Assembly (NCBI GenBank): GCA_017450065.1
Contig: JAFSYI010000063.1
Span: 1-64,000 of the forward strand
Direction: 5' to 3'
DNA length: 64,000 nucleotides
From: Lachnospiraceae bacterium
GTDB taxonomy: Bacteria > Bacillota > Clostridia > Lachnospirales > Lachnospiraceae
Under the pieces are notes generated by a model. The model saw only the letters and a program-made list of their open reading frames with translations, ran no database searches and had not been told where the DNA came from. Each line of letters starts with the position of its first letter. Position 1 is the first letter of the stretch. A program made the position numbers and the translations under genes. Below, piece by piece: positions 55,283-63,264 of this stretch.

Positions 55283-55318
55283 AGGCCGCAGGAGCTATGA
55301 GAACAGGTTCTGCGGCCT
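55283..55318 (+). terminator. Hairpin between the VWA and sigma factor genes
   Basis: AGGCCGCAG (55283-55291) with CTGCGGCCT (55310-55318). A U-tract is lacking (TAGAT follows). The 320-bp gap otherwise holds a short sequence ATTCTGAACAG at 55198-55208 resembling the dispersed repeat arm seen at 26551 and 60893. Confidence 0.45.
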
Positions 55319-55487
55319 TAGATAAAAGAGCATTAAAAGGCGGCAGAAGCTTGCATATGCTTACGGTTCACTGTACAATCATACAGGTAACGTATCTGTC
55401 GGGAACGGGAAGAACCGTTTCCTGTAAAAGGATGTGTGGCTGCGATGAGCTGCTTACACATTATAATATCTGTATGAAAGGAAAGAC

Positions 55488-56060
55488 ATGACTGACGAAC
55501 AATTCAATAATGCCATGGAACGCCTTCGGGACAGGGAGAAGCCGGCGGACAGAGCGAAGGAGGCACTTAAGGAGATATATGAGGAGTACAGCGCTTTCAT
55601 ATATCATGTGATCCTGGATGTGGTCGGTACACGTGAAAACGCCGAAGATATCACATCGGATTTCTTCATAAAGCTGTGGGAGAAGGCAGGACAGTATAAG
55701 CCCGGCAACGGGCATCGCGGGTATCTGGCAACAATAGCGCGGAATATGGCGGTAGATCATATAAGGAAGTACAGAAAAGAGGAGCTTGAGGGTGGCCGGG
55801 ATGAGCAGGATGAAGCACCTGATGATATAGGCCGGGCGGTATCCGGTGAACCTTCACCGGAGGAAAGCACAGTAGCTTCTCTCAGCGTCGAGCAGGCGCT
55901 TGAACGATTAAAACCCGTATACCGGCAGATAGTAACGATGAAGGTTCTCGGGGAAATGACTTTTGCTGAGATAGCGGAGTCGATGAGCATGCCAATGGGC
56001 ACAGTCACGTGGAATTACCGTGAAGCGATAAAACAGTTAAGGAGGTTCGGATATGAATAA
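55488..56060 (+). CDS. ECF-type RNA polymerase sigma factor
   Basis: 190 aa. Region 2 is ENAEDITSDFFIKLWEKAGQY with YLATIARNMAVDHIRK, and region 4 ends with LKPVYRQIVTMKVLGEMTF, AEIAESMSMPMGTV and a DNA-recognition helix. The size and missing regions 1 and 3 place it in the extracytoplasmic function group. The start follows GAAAGGAAAGAC. It overlaps the next gene by 8 bp; that gene encodes a membrane protein that probably restrains it. Confidence 0.9.
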   Translation: MTDEQFNNAMERLRDREKPADRAKEALKEIYEEYSAFIYHVILDVVGTRENAEDITSDFFIKLWEKAGQYKPGNGHRGYLATIARNMAVDHIRKYRKEELEGGRDEQDEAPDDIGRAVSGEPSPEESTVASLSVEQALERLKPVYRQIVTMKVLGEMTFAEIAESMSMPMGTVTWNYREAIKQLRRFGYE

Positions 56061-57324
56061 GATGCTTAATTTCGAAGACGAATACCGAAAATATGCGAAA
56101 AGTTCCGCTCCGGATCTCTGGGACAGGATCGAAGCGGGTATAGATGCGATAAGTACGGAAGAAATATCTTCTGATGACAAGATGCAGAAGCAGACAGATA
56201 CAGAGGCGGAAGCAGACAGTAAAGTTATTAGTATAACTGCATCCGAAAGCTATAGAGATTACGGGATCGCGGAATCAGAGGATACCGAAATAGAAGATAC
56301 CTATAATAGGGTGGCTGAGCCCCCGGTAAATAATGCTGTTGAGGAAACCGGGGATCCGGCCAGGGCTGGTGGCAGAGAACCATCGGAAATCAGGGAAGAT
56401 AAGATATCAGATATAAACAAGGCGAAAAAGCGGATTCATATAACAAGATATACCGGAATAATCGCTGCAGCTGCATGCGGACTTATCGTGATATCGGCTG
56501 CGGGGTGGATATCGGGATCATCCAAGTCGAATTCAGCTGCGGAATCGGCCTCCTATGCGCCGGCAGCACCGGCAGCCGAAGCGGCATATGAAGCATCAGC
56601 CGAAGCATCAGCCGAAGAAGCAGCTGAAGCAGAAGCACCGGCAGAGAAGGCAGGCAGTTCATATGATTACGAAGCCACATCTGAGGCGGCGGATGATTCA
56701 TATGTGGAGTATGAAGAGGCAGCGGAACCGTCTGCAGAAAACACAACATATGCAGAAGAGTCAGCTGATGAAAGTACATATGCCGGTGAGAGCACATATG
56801 CTGAAGAGGAAGCAGCAGATGAAGCTCCGTCAGCAGCCGGAGCATATGCTGATAATTCCAAACAGAGCGAAAGCAACGATGAAGCTGTAATGATGTCCGA
56901 AGCGGATGATTCTTCCTATGATGCTGCTGAAAGCGAGTATTCCGCCGATGAAAGTGAGATGAGCGATATGACGTTGGCTGCGGATAAGGCTCAAGATCTT
57001 AAGGCAAGCAGGGATCAGTCGGTTGCAGCCGGTAAAAAGAAGACTTCCGATAAATACAGACAGAAGGAACAGAGCCTCACTGTGAAGCTTGATTTACTGA
57101 AGGAAGAAGACGGGAAGCTTATCTGCACGATGACTGTGACCGATCCGGGTATTACGAAGCATAAGCAGGACGAAGTAATTACGGCGGTGATCAATGAGCC
57201 GATAAAGGGAAAGGTATCGAAATTCTATGAAAAGTCAAGGAGTTCTAAGGATGATACCTATGTGGTCATACTGCTTCCGACAGAGCCGGGTTTTATTGTT
57301 ACGGATATCCGGAGGGAATTATAA
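56053..57324 (+). CDS. Membrane protein, likely anti-sigma factor
   Basis: 423 aa. A cytoplasmic N-terminal part (about 1-135) starts LNFEDEYRKYAKSSAPDLW, a segment style found in anti-sigma proteins. One transmembrane helix is at about 137-157 (GIIAAAACGLIVISAAGW). A long extracellular stretch (160-320) follows, almost only Ala, Glu, Ser, Tyr and Asp, and then a compact C-terminal domain of about 90 residues. GGAGG precedes the ATG, which overlaps the sigma gene. Function is inferred from context and topology. Confidence 0.75.
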   Translation: MNKMLNFEDEYRKYAKSSAPDLWDRIEAGIDAISTEEISSDDKMQKQTDTEAEADSKVISITASESYRDYGIAESEDTEIEDTYNRVAEPPVNNAVEETGDPARAGGREPSEIREDKISDINKAKKRIHITRYTGIIAAAACGLIVISAAGWISGSSKSNSAAESASYAPAAPAAEAAYEASAEASAEEAAEAEAPAEKAGSSYDYEATSEAADDSYVEYEEAAEPSAENTTYAEESADESTYAGESTYAEEEAADEAPSAAGAYADNSKQSESNDEAVMMSEADDSSYDAAESEYSADESEMSDMTLAADKAQDLKASRDQSVAAGKKKTSDKYRQKEQSLTVKLDLLKEEDGKLICTMTVTDPGITKHKQDEVITAVINEPIKGKVSKFYEKSRSSKDDTYVVILLPTEPGFIVTDIRREL

Positions 57325-57390
57325 GCCGTGCCGATGCGATGCTGAAATGAAAATTCGTTAAAAATTCACAAAAACCGGTGATAAAATGTG

Positions 57391-57419
57391 TTGTGAGTGG
57401 TCTATTTTTCATGTATAAT
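57391..57419 (+). promoter_or_regulatory. Promoter upstream of the secreted hydrolase-like gene
   Basis: TTGTGA (57391-57396), 17-bp spacer, TATAAT (57414-57419), about 105 bp before the start. Confidence 0.65.
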
Positions 57420-57524
57420 ATATTCTGACTCTTGAAACATGATGTGCCGTGGGCTGTGTTTGCCAATATAAAGAGTTGATCATTTCGGATGATGATAAAG
57501 ACTTGGGAAAAGGAATTACAGTGA

Positions 57525-58931
57525 ATGAGAAATAAGATCATATGCGCAATAACCGTTACGTCACTGCTGGCCGGTGGAATATGGTTTACACCTAAGGCAA
57601 ATGAAACAGAGATATCACTTATGGATCAGCCGGGATCAGAGCAGAGTGATGTTTTGTTGGGTGTGGGTGAAGGAATGCCGGGCGCTGATATTGAGCTTAC
57701 GGCCGGGGATGGGCTGATCATGGATGGCGGCATCGATATTTCCGGAGGTTCTTCGGATGAACTTCTGGGTAACGGTTCGGGTCCGGCCGCCGATATAATC
57801 GCTCAGGATACATCGAACGGGGAAATTGGTGCAGATGACAGTGATATACTTTTGGATGACGAGGATATCGAAGATGCGGTACCTGATGAACCGGATAATG
57901 CCGTGGATACGGAAGAGGATGATTATTTCGAGACGGATGCCGCATATATATATGATGACAGACCTTTTGATGCCTCGTATATAACGGGTAAGGGGGTTGA
58001 CCGTATAAGAAGAGTGATAGTGGCATATGCCGAGTCATTGGGAGGTACTTTCAGAAGTCCTTATTATAAGGGCGGCCAGCCTGTCAGCATCCAGTGCTGT
58101 GCTTATGTCAATCAGGTATGGAAGCATGTATTCGGAAAGGATATTTATGATACCGGCGTTATGACCACGACGAGTCATGAGGGTGAAACCATTTATAATT
58201 TCCTCGACCGCACCGGTGCAAGAGCGGGAGACATTTTGTATGTGCGTTACTGGAAGGTTAAGAAGAATGACTGGTCGTCGCATTTCATGATCTTGCTTGA
58301 TTATGATAAGACGGGTGTATATGTAACGGACGGATATGAAACAGATGACGGTGAGTTCCTTGTATGGCGTATAGACAAGAAGGCAATTTACAGTCAGTCG
58401 AACTTCTTTAAGAAAACAGGAAGCGACCGGGATAAGCCGAACAGTGTACACTGGACCGGCAAGGACGGAAGCTTCTTCAAGCTGTACCGTATGAGGCAGG
58501 AGGAGTGGTGCAGCGTAGCCAATTCAACATATGATGAGTATGAGACCGATCCGATGGTCCGTTCATCATTTGCAAGGATAAACAGAGCCGGGGGAACATA
58601 TACGATCACATCAATTATCCATTCGGTTAACGGTCTTGACAGGGTTCAGTTCCCCGTATGGACGGTGGCGGACGGACAGGATGACCTGATGGCGGATTAT
58701 GAGACGGACGAAGCGGCTTCAGGCGAAATAGAACCGCTTGATGATGATCTGTACAGGGTTACCTATACGGTTAACATTGCGGATCACAACAACGAATGCG
58801 GTAATTACATGGCCGAGATGTATATGTATGATACGATGGGTGTGCTTATCACTTACCAGTGCGATGCGGTTAATATGGACGGAGCAGCCGGCAGCGTCTG
58901 TGTCGATCCCATACCCTGGTCGTTGGAGTAA
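57525..58931 (+). CDS. Secreted cysteine-hydrolase-like protein with GBS Bsp-like repeat
   Basis: 468 aa. A short hydrophobic N-terminus (ICAITVTSLLAGGIW) likely exports it. An acidic linker extends to about 145. Then comes a domain with CCAYVNQVW (candidate catalytic Cys) and, about 55 residues later, SSHFMILLDYD (candidate His), as in NlpC/P60- or CHAP-like peptidoglycan hydrolases. The C-terminus (about 340-450) has VQFPVWTVADGQDDLMADY and HNNECGNYMAEMYMYD, typical of GBS Bsp-like repeats. Probable role: cell-wall hydrolysis or remodelling. The exact peptidase class is uncertain. Confidence 0.65.
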   Translation: MRNKIICAITVTSLLAGGIWFTPKANETEISLMDQPGSEQSDVLLGVGEGMPGADIELTAGDGLIMDGGIDISGGSSDELLGNGSGPAADIIAQDTSNGEIGADDSDILLDDEDIEDAVPDEPDNAVDTEEDDYFETDAAYIYDDRPFDASYITGKGVDRIRRVIVAYAESLGGTFRSPYYKGGQPVSIQCCAYVNQVWKHVFGKDIYDTGVMTTTSHEGETIYNFLDRTGARAGDILYVRYWKVKKNDWSSHFMILLDYDKTGVYVTDGYETDDGEFLVWRIDKKAIYSQSNFFKKTGSDRDKPNSVHWTGKDGSFFKLYRMRQEEWCSVANSTYDEYETDPMVRSSFARINRAGGTYTITSIIHSVNGLDRVQFPVWTVADGQDDLMADYETDEAASGEIEPLDDDLYRVTYTVNIADHNNECGNYMAEMYMYDTMGVLITYQCDAVNMDGAAGSVCVDPIPWSLE

Positions 58932-58976
58932 TATAAGGATTTTTGGGTAGAGTGAAGCGATTGGAGGAGTATTATT

Positions 58977-59231
58977 ATGTCTGAAATAGCGAGATTTTAT
59001 GGTTTTGTAGTTTTTATGGACAATAATTTCGGCGGTTCTCCCAATGTGTTTATTGATTATGAAGAAGATGATATTAAAGGTCATTACGATCTGGTTAAGG
59101 GGGAATTTACAGATGTGGAATTTCCCAATTACTTAATCCGGGTTATAGCCGAATGGATAAATGATCATATTCAGGTTCTTAATGCTATGTGGAATGAGAA
59201 GATGATAACTAAGTTACCGGATTGGGAGTGA
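58977..59231 (+). CDS. Small protein, distantly DUF4160-like
   Basis: 84 aa. The end (IRVIAEWINDHIQVLNAMWNE) resembles the C-terminus of DUF4160 proteins, and the start ARFYGFVVFM is also similar, but the PHFH motif of that family is replaced by SPNVFIDY. GGAGGAGTATT precedes the ATG. It is followed within 6 bp by another small gene. Role unknown. Confidence 0.55.
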   Translation: MSEIARFYGFVVFMDNNFGGSPNVFIDYEEDDIKGHYDLVKGEFTDVEFPNYLIRVIAEWINDHIQVLNAMWNEKMITKLPDWE

Positions 59232-59237
59232 TACATT

Positions 59238-59510
59238 ATGGCAGTACTGAAGAGGGTTCTTGATTATGAAATATGTTTGTGGGAGATAGAGGGGAATGCT
59301 CTTAGGGGTATTCCTTTACTTCTTATAAGGAAGAATGGGTTTACAGAGATTGTGTCTTTTGAAGAGGGAACCGTAGTTCATGAAATGGGTGATAAAATAT
59401 TGAGAGAATCTGTAAAGGATGCCGTGTTTGGTTGGATAACAGAGAATAAGGATTATCTTCTGGAAGAATATAATAAAGCAAGCAGTTACAGCCGTGAGTA
59501 TGAGGGATAG
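59238..59510 (+). CDS. Small protein related in form to its neighbour
   Basis: 90 aa, cytoplasmic. The end VFGWITENKDYLLEEYNKA aligns by eye with the neighbour's AEWINDHIQVLNAMWNEK, so the two may be diverged duplicates forming a pair. There is no ribosome site of note; the gene begins 6 bp after the previous stop. Function unknown. Confidence 0.5.
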   Translation: MAVLKRVLDYEICLWEIEGNALRGIPLLLIRKNGFTEIVSFEEGTVVHEMGDKILRESVKDAVFGWITENKDYLLEEYNKASSYSREYEG

Positions 59511-59513
59511 TGA

Positions 59514-59900
59514 ATGATAGAAAACAGTAATATACTACAATTCGCAGAAGCACTGTGTAAATACAGTAATAAGGATGAAGAGTTCTGCAGGGAATTCATA
59601 CGGAGGCTTGAGGAGTCTCCTGCGCTGTATAAGGAGTTCGCATACTATCTTGAGCATCAGGACTTCCTGTGTGAGATGAACATACAGGGGATAACTGTTC
59701 CCGATATCCTGGTATGGCAGGTGGATAAGTTCAAGGCCGGGATAGATGAAGGACGTTTCGAGCTTAAGTATAATGCTGACGCCATGCTTCTTATGGCTTT
59801 TAACACCATGTATGAGGTGGAAAAGGATCCGTCGAAGTATCTTGAGAATTTCAGAACCGTAACGGGTTCGGATTACGAGGATAAGATCAAAGGATATTAA
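59514..59900 (+). CDS. Hypothetical cytoplasmic protein
   Basis: 128 aa, mostly helical and acidic, beginning IENSNILQFAEALCKYSN and ending TGSDYEDKIKGY. No family recognised. It starts 3 bp after the previous stop and is probably cotranscribed with it. A small hairpin (CACC/GGTG around 59905-59918) follows. Confidence 0.65.
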   Translation: MIENSNILQFAEALCKYSNKDEEFCREFIRRLEESPALYKEFAYYLEHQDFLCEMNIQGITVPDILVWQVDKFKAGIDEGRFELKYNADAMLLMAFNTMYEVEKDPSKYLENFRTVTGSDYEDKIKGY

Positions 59901-59928
59901 ATATCACCGCATATGGTGTGTCAAGACC

Positions 59929-59957
59929 TTGCTAACCACTAAGTTTTGTGCTAACAT
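59929..59957 (+). promoter_or_regulatory. Promoter of the Mrp antiporter operon
   Basis: TTGCTA (59929-59934), 17-bp spacer, TAACAT (59952-59957), 26 bp before the first antiporter gene. Confidence 0.45.
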
Positions 59958-59982
59958 AGGTGGGTAGACGAAAGGTGAGAGC

Positions 59983-60459
59983 ATGTACGCGGCATTATTT
60001 ATTTTATGGATAATATTTAACGGAAGGTTAACGCCGGAGGTGGCCATTATAGGGCTTATCGTATCGGCAGCAATCTTCCTTTTTATATGCAGATTTATGG
60101 ATTACAGCATTCGTAAAGAGAAGATGCTGTATATCCTTATCCCGTGGATGATCAAATACTTCTTTATATTGTTGACTGAAATAGTCAAAGCTAATTTTGC
60201 CACAGCGCGTTTCGTGCTGGATCCGAAGATAGAGGTGGAACCGAGGATCGTTACCTTCAAGCCGGAGCTTCATTATGATTTCCTTAAGGTGGTACTTGCG
60301 AATTCGATCACGCTTACGCCGGGAACGATCACAATAGAAATAGAAGACGGTGTATATACTGTGCACTGTCTGGATATGGAGCTGGCAACCGACATAGGTT
60401 CGTCAGTATTCGTGAAGGAATTAACCAAGGCACAGGAAAGGATGGACAGGGTCAGATGA
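59983..60459 (+). CDS. mrpE: Mrp antiporter subunit E
   Basis: 158 aa: two or three N-terminal helices (residues 1-70), then the conserved ILLTEIVKANFATARFVLDP and the soluble NSITLTPGTITIEIEDG signature of MrpE/MnhE. It belongs to the multi-subunit Na+(K+)/H+ antiporter in the cytoplasmic membrane. It overlaps mrpF by 4 bp. Confidence 0.95.
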   Translation: MYAALFILWIIFNGRLTPEVAIIGLIVSAAIFLFICRFMDYSIRKEKMLYILIPWMIKYFFILLTEIVKANFATARFVLDPKIEVEPRIVTFKPELHYDFLKVVLANSITLTPGTITIEIEDGVYTVHCLDMELATDIGSSVFVKELTKAQERMDRVR

Positions 60460-60878
60460 GCGGCGTTATGTCAGCACAGAATGTGCTCCTGACGGGAATA
60501 ATGTTTTTATATGCCGGTCTTGTGGTCCTTGTACTTATCAGGGCAGTCTCGGGACCGAGGATAGCCGACAGGCTTATGGCAATAAATATGATAGGTACCA
60601 TAGGTATCTTCCTTATGGCTGTTACGGCGGTCAAGCTGGATGAGGAATACCTGCTGGATATCTGCGTGATTTATGCAATGATCAGCTTCCTTTCTGTTGT
60701 GATACTGACGAAGGTTTATATGGGAGTCCATCTTGAGAATGAAATGAAGCGGCAGAAACAGGAAAGGCTGAGGCGTGAGAGCGAAGAGGCAAACGGAAAC
60801 AGGGATAAGGAAGAGGATGAGCTTGACAGACTGCTGAAGGGTCTTGAAGAGCTTTCGGACGGGGCTGCAGGTAATTGA
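60456..60878 (+). CDS. mrpF: Mrp antiporter subunit F, extended C-terminus
   Basis: 140 aa. Three helices contain RAVSGPRIADRLMAINMIGT and DICVIYAMISFLSVVI, the MrpF core. MrpF is usually about 90 aa; here a charged tail of about 45 residues, rich in Arg, Lys and Glu, follows. Next comes a 244-bp gap with a MITE-like element, which separates this gene from mrpG. Confidence 0.92.
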   Translation: MSGVMSAQNVLLTGIMFLYAGLVVLVLIRAVSGPRIADRLMAINMIGTIGIFLMAVTAVKLDEEYLLDICVIYAMISFLSVVILTKVYMGVHLENEMKRQKQERLRRESEEANGNRDKEEDELDRLLKGLEELSDGAAGN

Positions 60879-60892
60879 GAACATAAAATAAA

Positions 60893-61037
60893 TGTAACTA
60901 TTCAGAACAGGCTCAAAATACTGCGTATTTTTCGCTGTTTTGGATTCATCCAATACATAAATTTATAAAATACAGTTCTTACAAGCAAGCTTGACGCCCT
61001 GTATTTTAAAATTTATGTGCTGTTCTGAATAGTTACA
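60893..61037. mobile_element. MITE-like inverted-repeat element
   Basis: 145 bp bounded by a perfect 18-bp inverted repeat: TGTAACTATTCAGAACAG (60893-60910) and CTGTTCTGAATAGTTACA (61020-61037). A second nested repeat lies inside, ACATAAATTTATAAAATACAG and CTGTATTTTAAAATTTATGT, with one base inserted. It has no coding capacity. Similar short arms occur at 26551 and about 55198. A target duplication is unclear because both flanks are AAATAAA-like. Confidence 0.7.
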
Positions 61038-61122
61038 AATAAATAAAAGACAAAAGAAAGCAGTGAATAAAAGTCAGAGGAAACAGAAAACGGGCACAGG
61101 ATTATAAACGGGAGATATCTGT

Positions 61123-61440
61123 ATGGAATGGGTAAGATTTATCGCGGCTGCCATATGCCTGATATTTGCAGCCGTCATGGAATGTATAGCGGTATTCGGA
61201 GTATATAAGTTTAAGTTCGTCATGAACAGGATGCATTCGGCAGCCATTGGGGATACCATGGGGCTTATGCTTGGGGCACTGGGACTTATGCTCCTTAAGG
61301 GCAGCAGGTGGTTTTCGTATAAGATGGCTTTGGTTGTACTGTTTTTGTGGATGACTTCCACCATATCATCTCATGTGATCATGAGGATGGAGTACAATAT
61401 CGATCAGAAAGCTGTAGAGGAGGAGACGGGAGGAAGATGA
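61123..61440 (+). CDS. mrpG: Mrp antiporter subunit G
   Basis: 105 aa with three helices; FGVYKFKFVMNRMHSAAIGDTMG is the MrpG signature. It overlaps the next gene as ATGA. It belongs to the same antiporter complex as mrpE and mrpF. Confidence 0.93.
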   Translation: MEWVRFIAAAICLIFAAVMECIAVFGVYKFKFVMNRMHSAAIGDTMGLMLGALGLMLLKGSRWFSYKMALVVLFLWMTSTISSHVIMRMEYNIDQKAVEEETGGR

Positions 61441-61733
61441 CAGTATTTGCATGTTTATTGCTGGGCTTTCTTATAGCCTGCGCGATTGCCACGTGTCTTC
61501 ATAAGACACTGCTTACATCGATAATCATTTTCATGGCATACAGTACGGTCATGAGCGTTATATGGGCTCTGCTGGAATCACCGGATCTTGCCATCACCGA
61601 GGCAGCGGTGGGTGCCGGGGTAACGTCCATACTTTTCTTTGTAACGCTTAAGAAGATCAAGGCCGTGGAGGCCTTCGAGATAAATACGGTAAGTGATGAC
61701 GGCAGTGATGACAGTACACATGGCACCGTATAG
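61437..61733 (+). CDS. Mrp/Mbh-type DUF4040 subunit
   Basis: 98 aa from the ATG at 61437, overlapping the mrpG stop. Three helices with MSVIWALLESPDLAITEAAVGAGV, the pattern of DUF4040 proteins (hydrogenase MbhD-like), which equal the part of MrpA that is split off in some operons. The longer frame from 61347 would run through mrpG and is not used. Confidence 0.85.
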   Translation: MTVFACLLLGFLIACAIATCLHKTLLTSIIIFMAYSTVMSVIWALLESPDLAITEAAVGAGVTSILFFVTLKKIKAVEAFEINTVSDDGSDDSTHGTV

Positions 61734-61786
61734 CATCCCAAAGATATATAAACCAACAGTCATAAGAGAAAAGAACGCACAGATAA

Positions 61787-62758
61787 ATGAGCAGGAAAAG
61801 AAGAGATTACAAATCAACATTTTACAGCAGAATAGAGAACTTCGTTAACGGCAAAGAGGAGTTTCTGCTTTACAGGGAAAAAAAGGAATCGGATGTCCAG
61901 AGGCTTGAGACGCTCGAAGAGGAGCTTACCGAGGCTGCCGATCTTCTTGAAATGCGGGAGGAGCTGCAGTGGATGAGGGATCACACGGAGCCTCTTGATT
62001 TCCTCAAGAGATTCCACAGGCTTTACGGCGTTATTGCAGCACTTGTATGTTTTACAATGATGGTACTGCTGCTTGTCACCGTATCGTGGCTGCCCAGATT
62101 CGGAAATGCAGACAATCCTGCCAATAATGAGGTTATAAAGAGATATATCGAGAAGGGTGAGGAAGAAACGGGAGCCGTAAACATAGTTACCGGTCTTATC
62201 CTTAATTACCGTGGCTTTGATACCATGGGCGAGACCCATGTGCTTTTTATTGCGGCCAGTTGTGTCATGATCCTGCTCCTTATTGCCGAGGGTGAGGAAA
62301 AGAGAGCGGGCTATGCCTTTGACAGATATCTTGAACCGAAGAACGACATCATAATCCAGAAGGTGGCGGCCTTTTTAGTCCCCATGGTTTTTGTACTTGG
62401 GATATACGTTATACTTAACGGTCATCTGTCACCCGGAGGAGGATTCTCGGGAGGAGCCATCATAGGAGCGGGACTTATCATGTACGTATCGGCGTACGGC
62501 TTCCGCAAGACGGAGCGCTTTTTCAACGAGCATGTATATAAAGTAGCCAAGGTGAGCGCACTGTGCTTCTATGTGTGCTGCTTAAGCTATTATTTCTATA
62601 TGGGCGCACACGGGTATGATAACCATATTTCACTGGGCACACCCGGAAACATTATTAGCAGCGGCCTCATTCTGTTTATAAATATTTTTGTCGGAACCGA
62701 GGTGGCATGTACCATGTATGCATTCTATGCCCTGTTCAGAAAGGGGGGACTCGAATGA
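61787..62758 (+). CDS. mrpB: Fused MbhE-like and MrpB-type antiporter subunit
   Basis: 323 aa. A charged, helical N-terminal extension of about 80 residues (LETLEEELTEAADLLEMREE) is followed by an MbhE-like part (NVVTG-like NIVTGLILNYRGFDTMGE) and the MnhB domain (GHLSPGGGFSGGAIIGAGL). The fusion joins two subunits that are separate in many operons. Its end overlaps mrpC by 4 bp. Confidence 0.88.
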   Translation: MSRKRRDYKSTFYSRIENFVNGKEEFLLYREKKESDVQRLETLEEELTEAADLLEMREELQWMRDHTEPLDFLKRFHRLYGVIAALVCFTMMVLLLVTVSWLPRFGNADNPANNEVIKRYIEKGEEETGAVNIVTGLILNYRGFDTMGETHVLFIAASCVMILLLIAEGEEKRAGYAFDRYLEPKNDIIIQKVAAFLVPMVFVLGIYVILNGHLSPGGGFSGGAIIGAGLIMYVSAYGFRKTERFFNEHVYKVAKVSALCFYVCCLSYYFYMGAHGYDNHISLGTPGNIISSGLILFINIFVGTEVACTMYAFYALFRKGGLE

Positions 62759-63264
62759 TTGGTCCCAATCTTTTCTATAACGTATTTTCTGTGGCGGCGG
62801 TGATACTCTTTTCGGTCGGATTCACAACACTTATGCTTCACCGGAACATGATAAAGAAGATAATCGGATTCAATATAATGGATACTGCCGTATATCTCTT
62901 GCTTGCCAGCAAGGGCTATATTTTCGGCAGGAAGGCTCCGATCATCGTTAACGGTATTAAGAGTACGGAAGCCTACATTAATCCCATTCCCGCGGGACTT
63001 GTGCTTACGGGTATAGTTGTTTCCGTATCGGTTACGGCGCTTATGCTGGCCATAACGATAAGGCTGTATGAACGTTATCATTCGCTTGATATTGATGAAA
63101 TATCATTAAAGGCAAGGATGGATGCTCCGGGAAGAAACAAATACAGGAAGAAGGAGCCCAATCGAAACGTTGATGCACAAGCAGCCGCAAAGAACGGAGG
63201 TATTAAAGGTAAGGACGCCGTTAATAAAGGTAAGGATAAAACAGTCACGGAGGGCAGGAAATGA
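62755..63264 (+). CDS. mrpC: Mrp antiporter subunit C (NuoK-like)
   Basis: 169 aa from the ATG at 62755 (ATGA overlap with the previous gene). Three helices with GFTTLMLHRNMIKKIIGFNIMD and PAGLVLTGIVVSVSVTALML, the MrpC/NuoK pattern. A Lys- and Gly-rich tail of about 50 residues follows, longer than usual. It overlaps mrpD by 4 bp. Confidence 0.92.
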   Translation: MIGPNLFYNVFSVAAVILFSVGFTTLMLHRNMIKKIIGFNIMDTAVYLLLASKGYIFGRKAPIIVNGIKSTEAYINPIPAGLVLTGIVVSVSVTALMLAITIRLYERYHSLDIDEISLKARMDAPGRNKYRKKEPNRNVDAQAAAKNGGIKGKDAVNKGKDKTVTEGRK

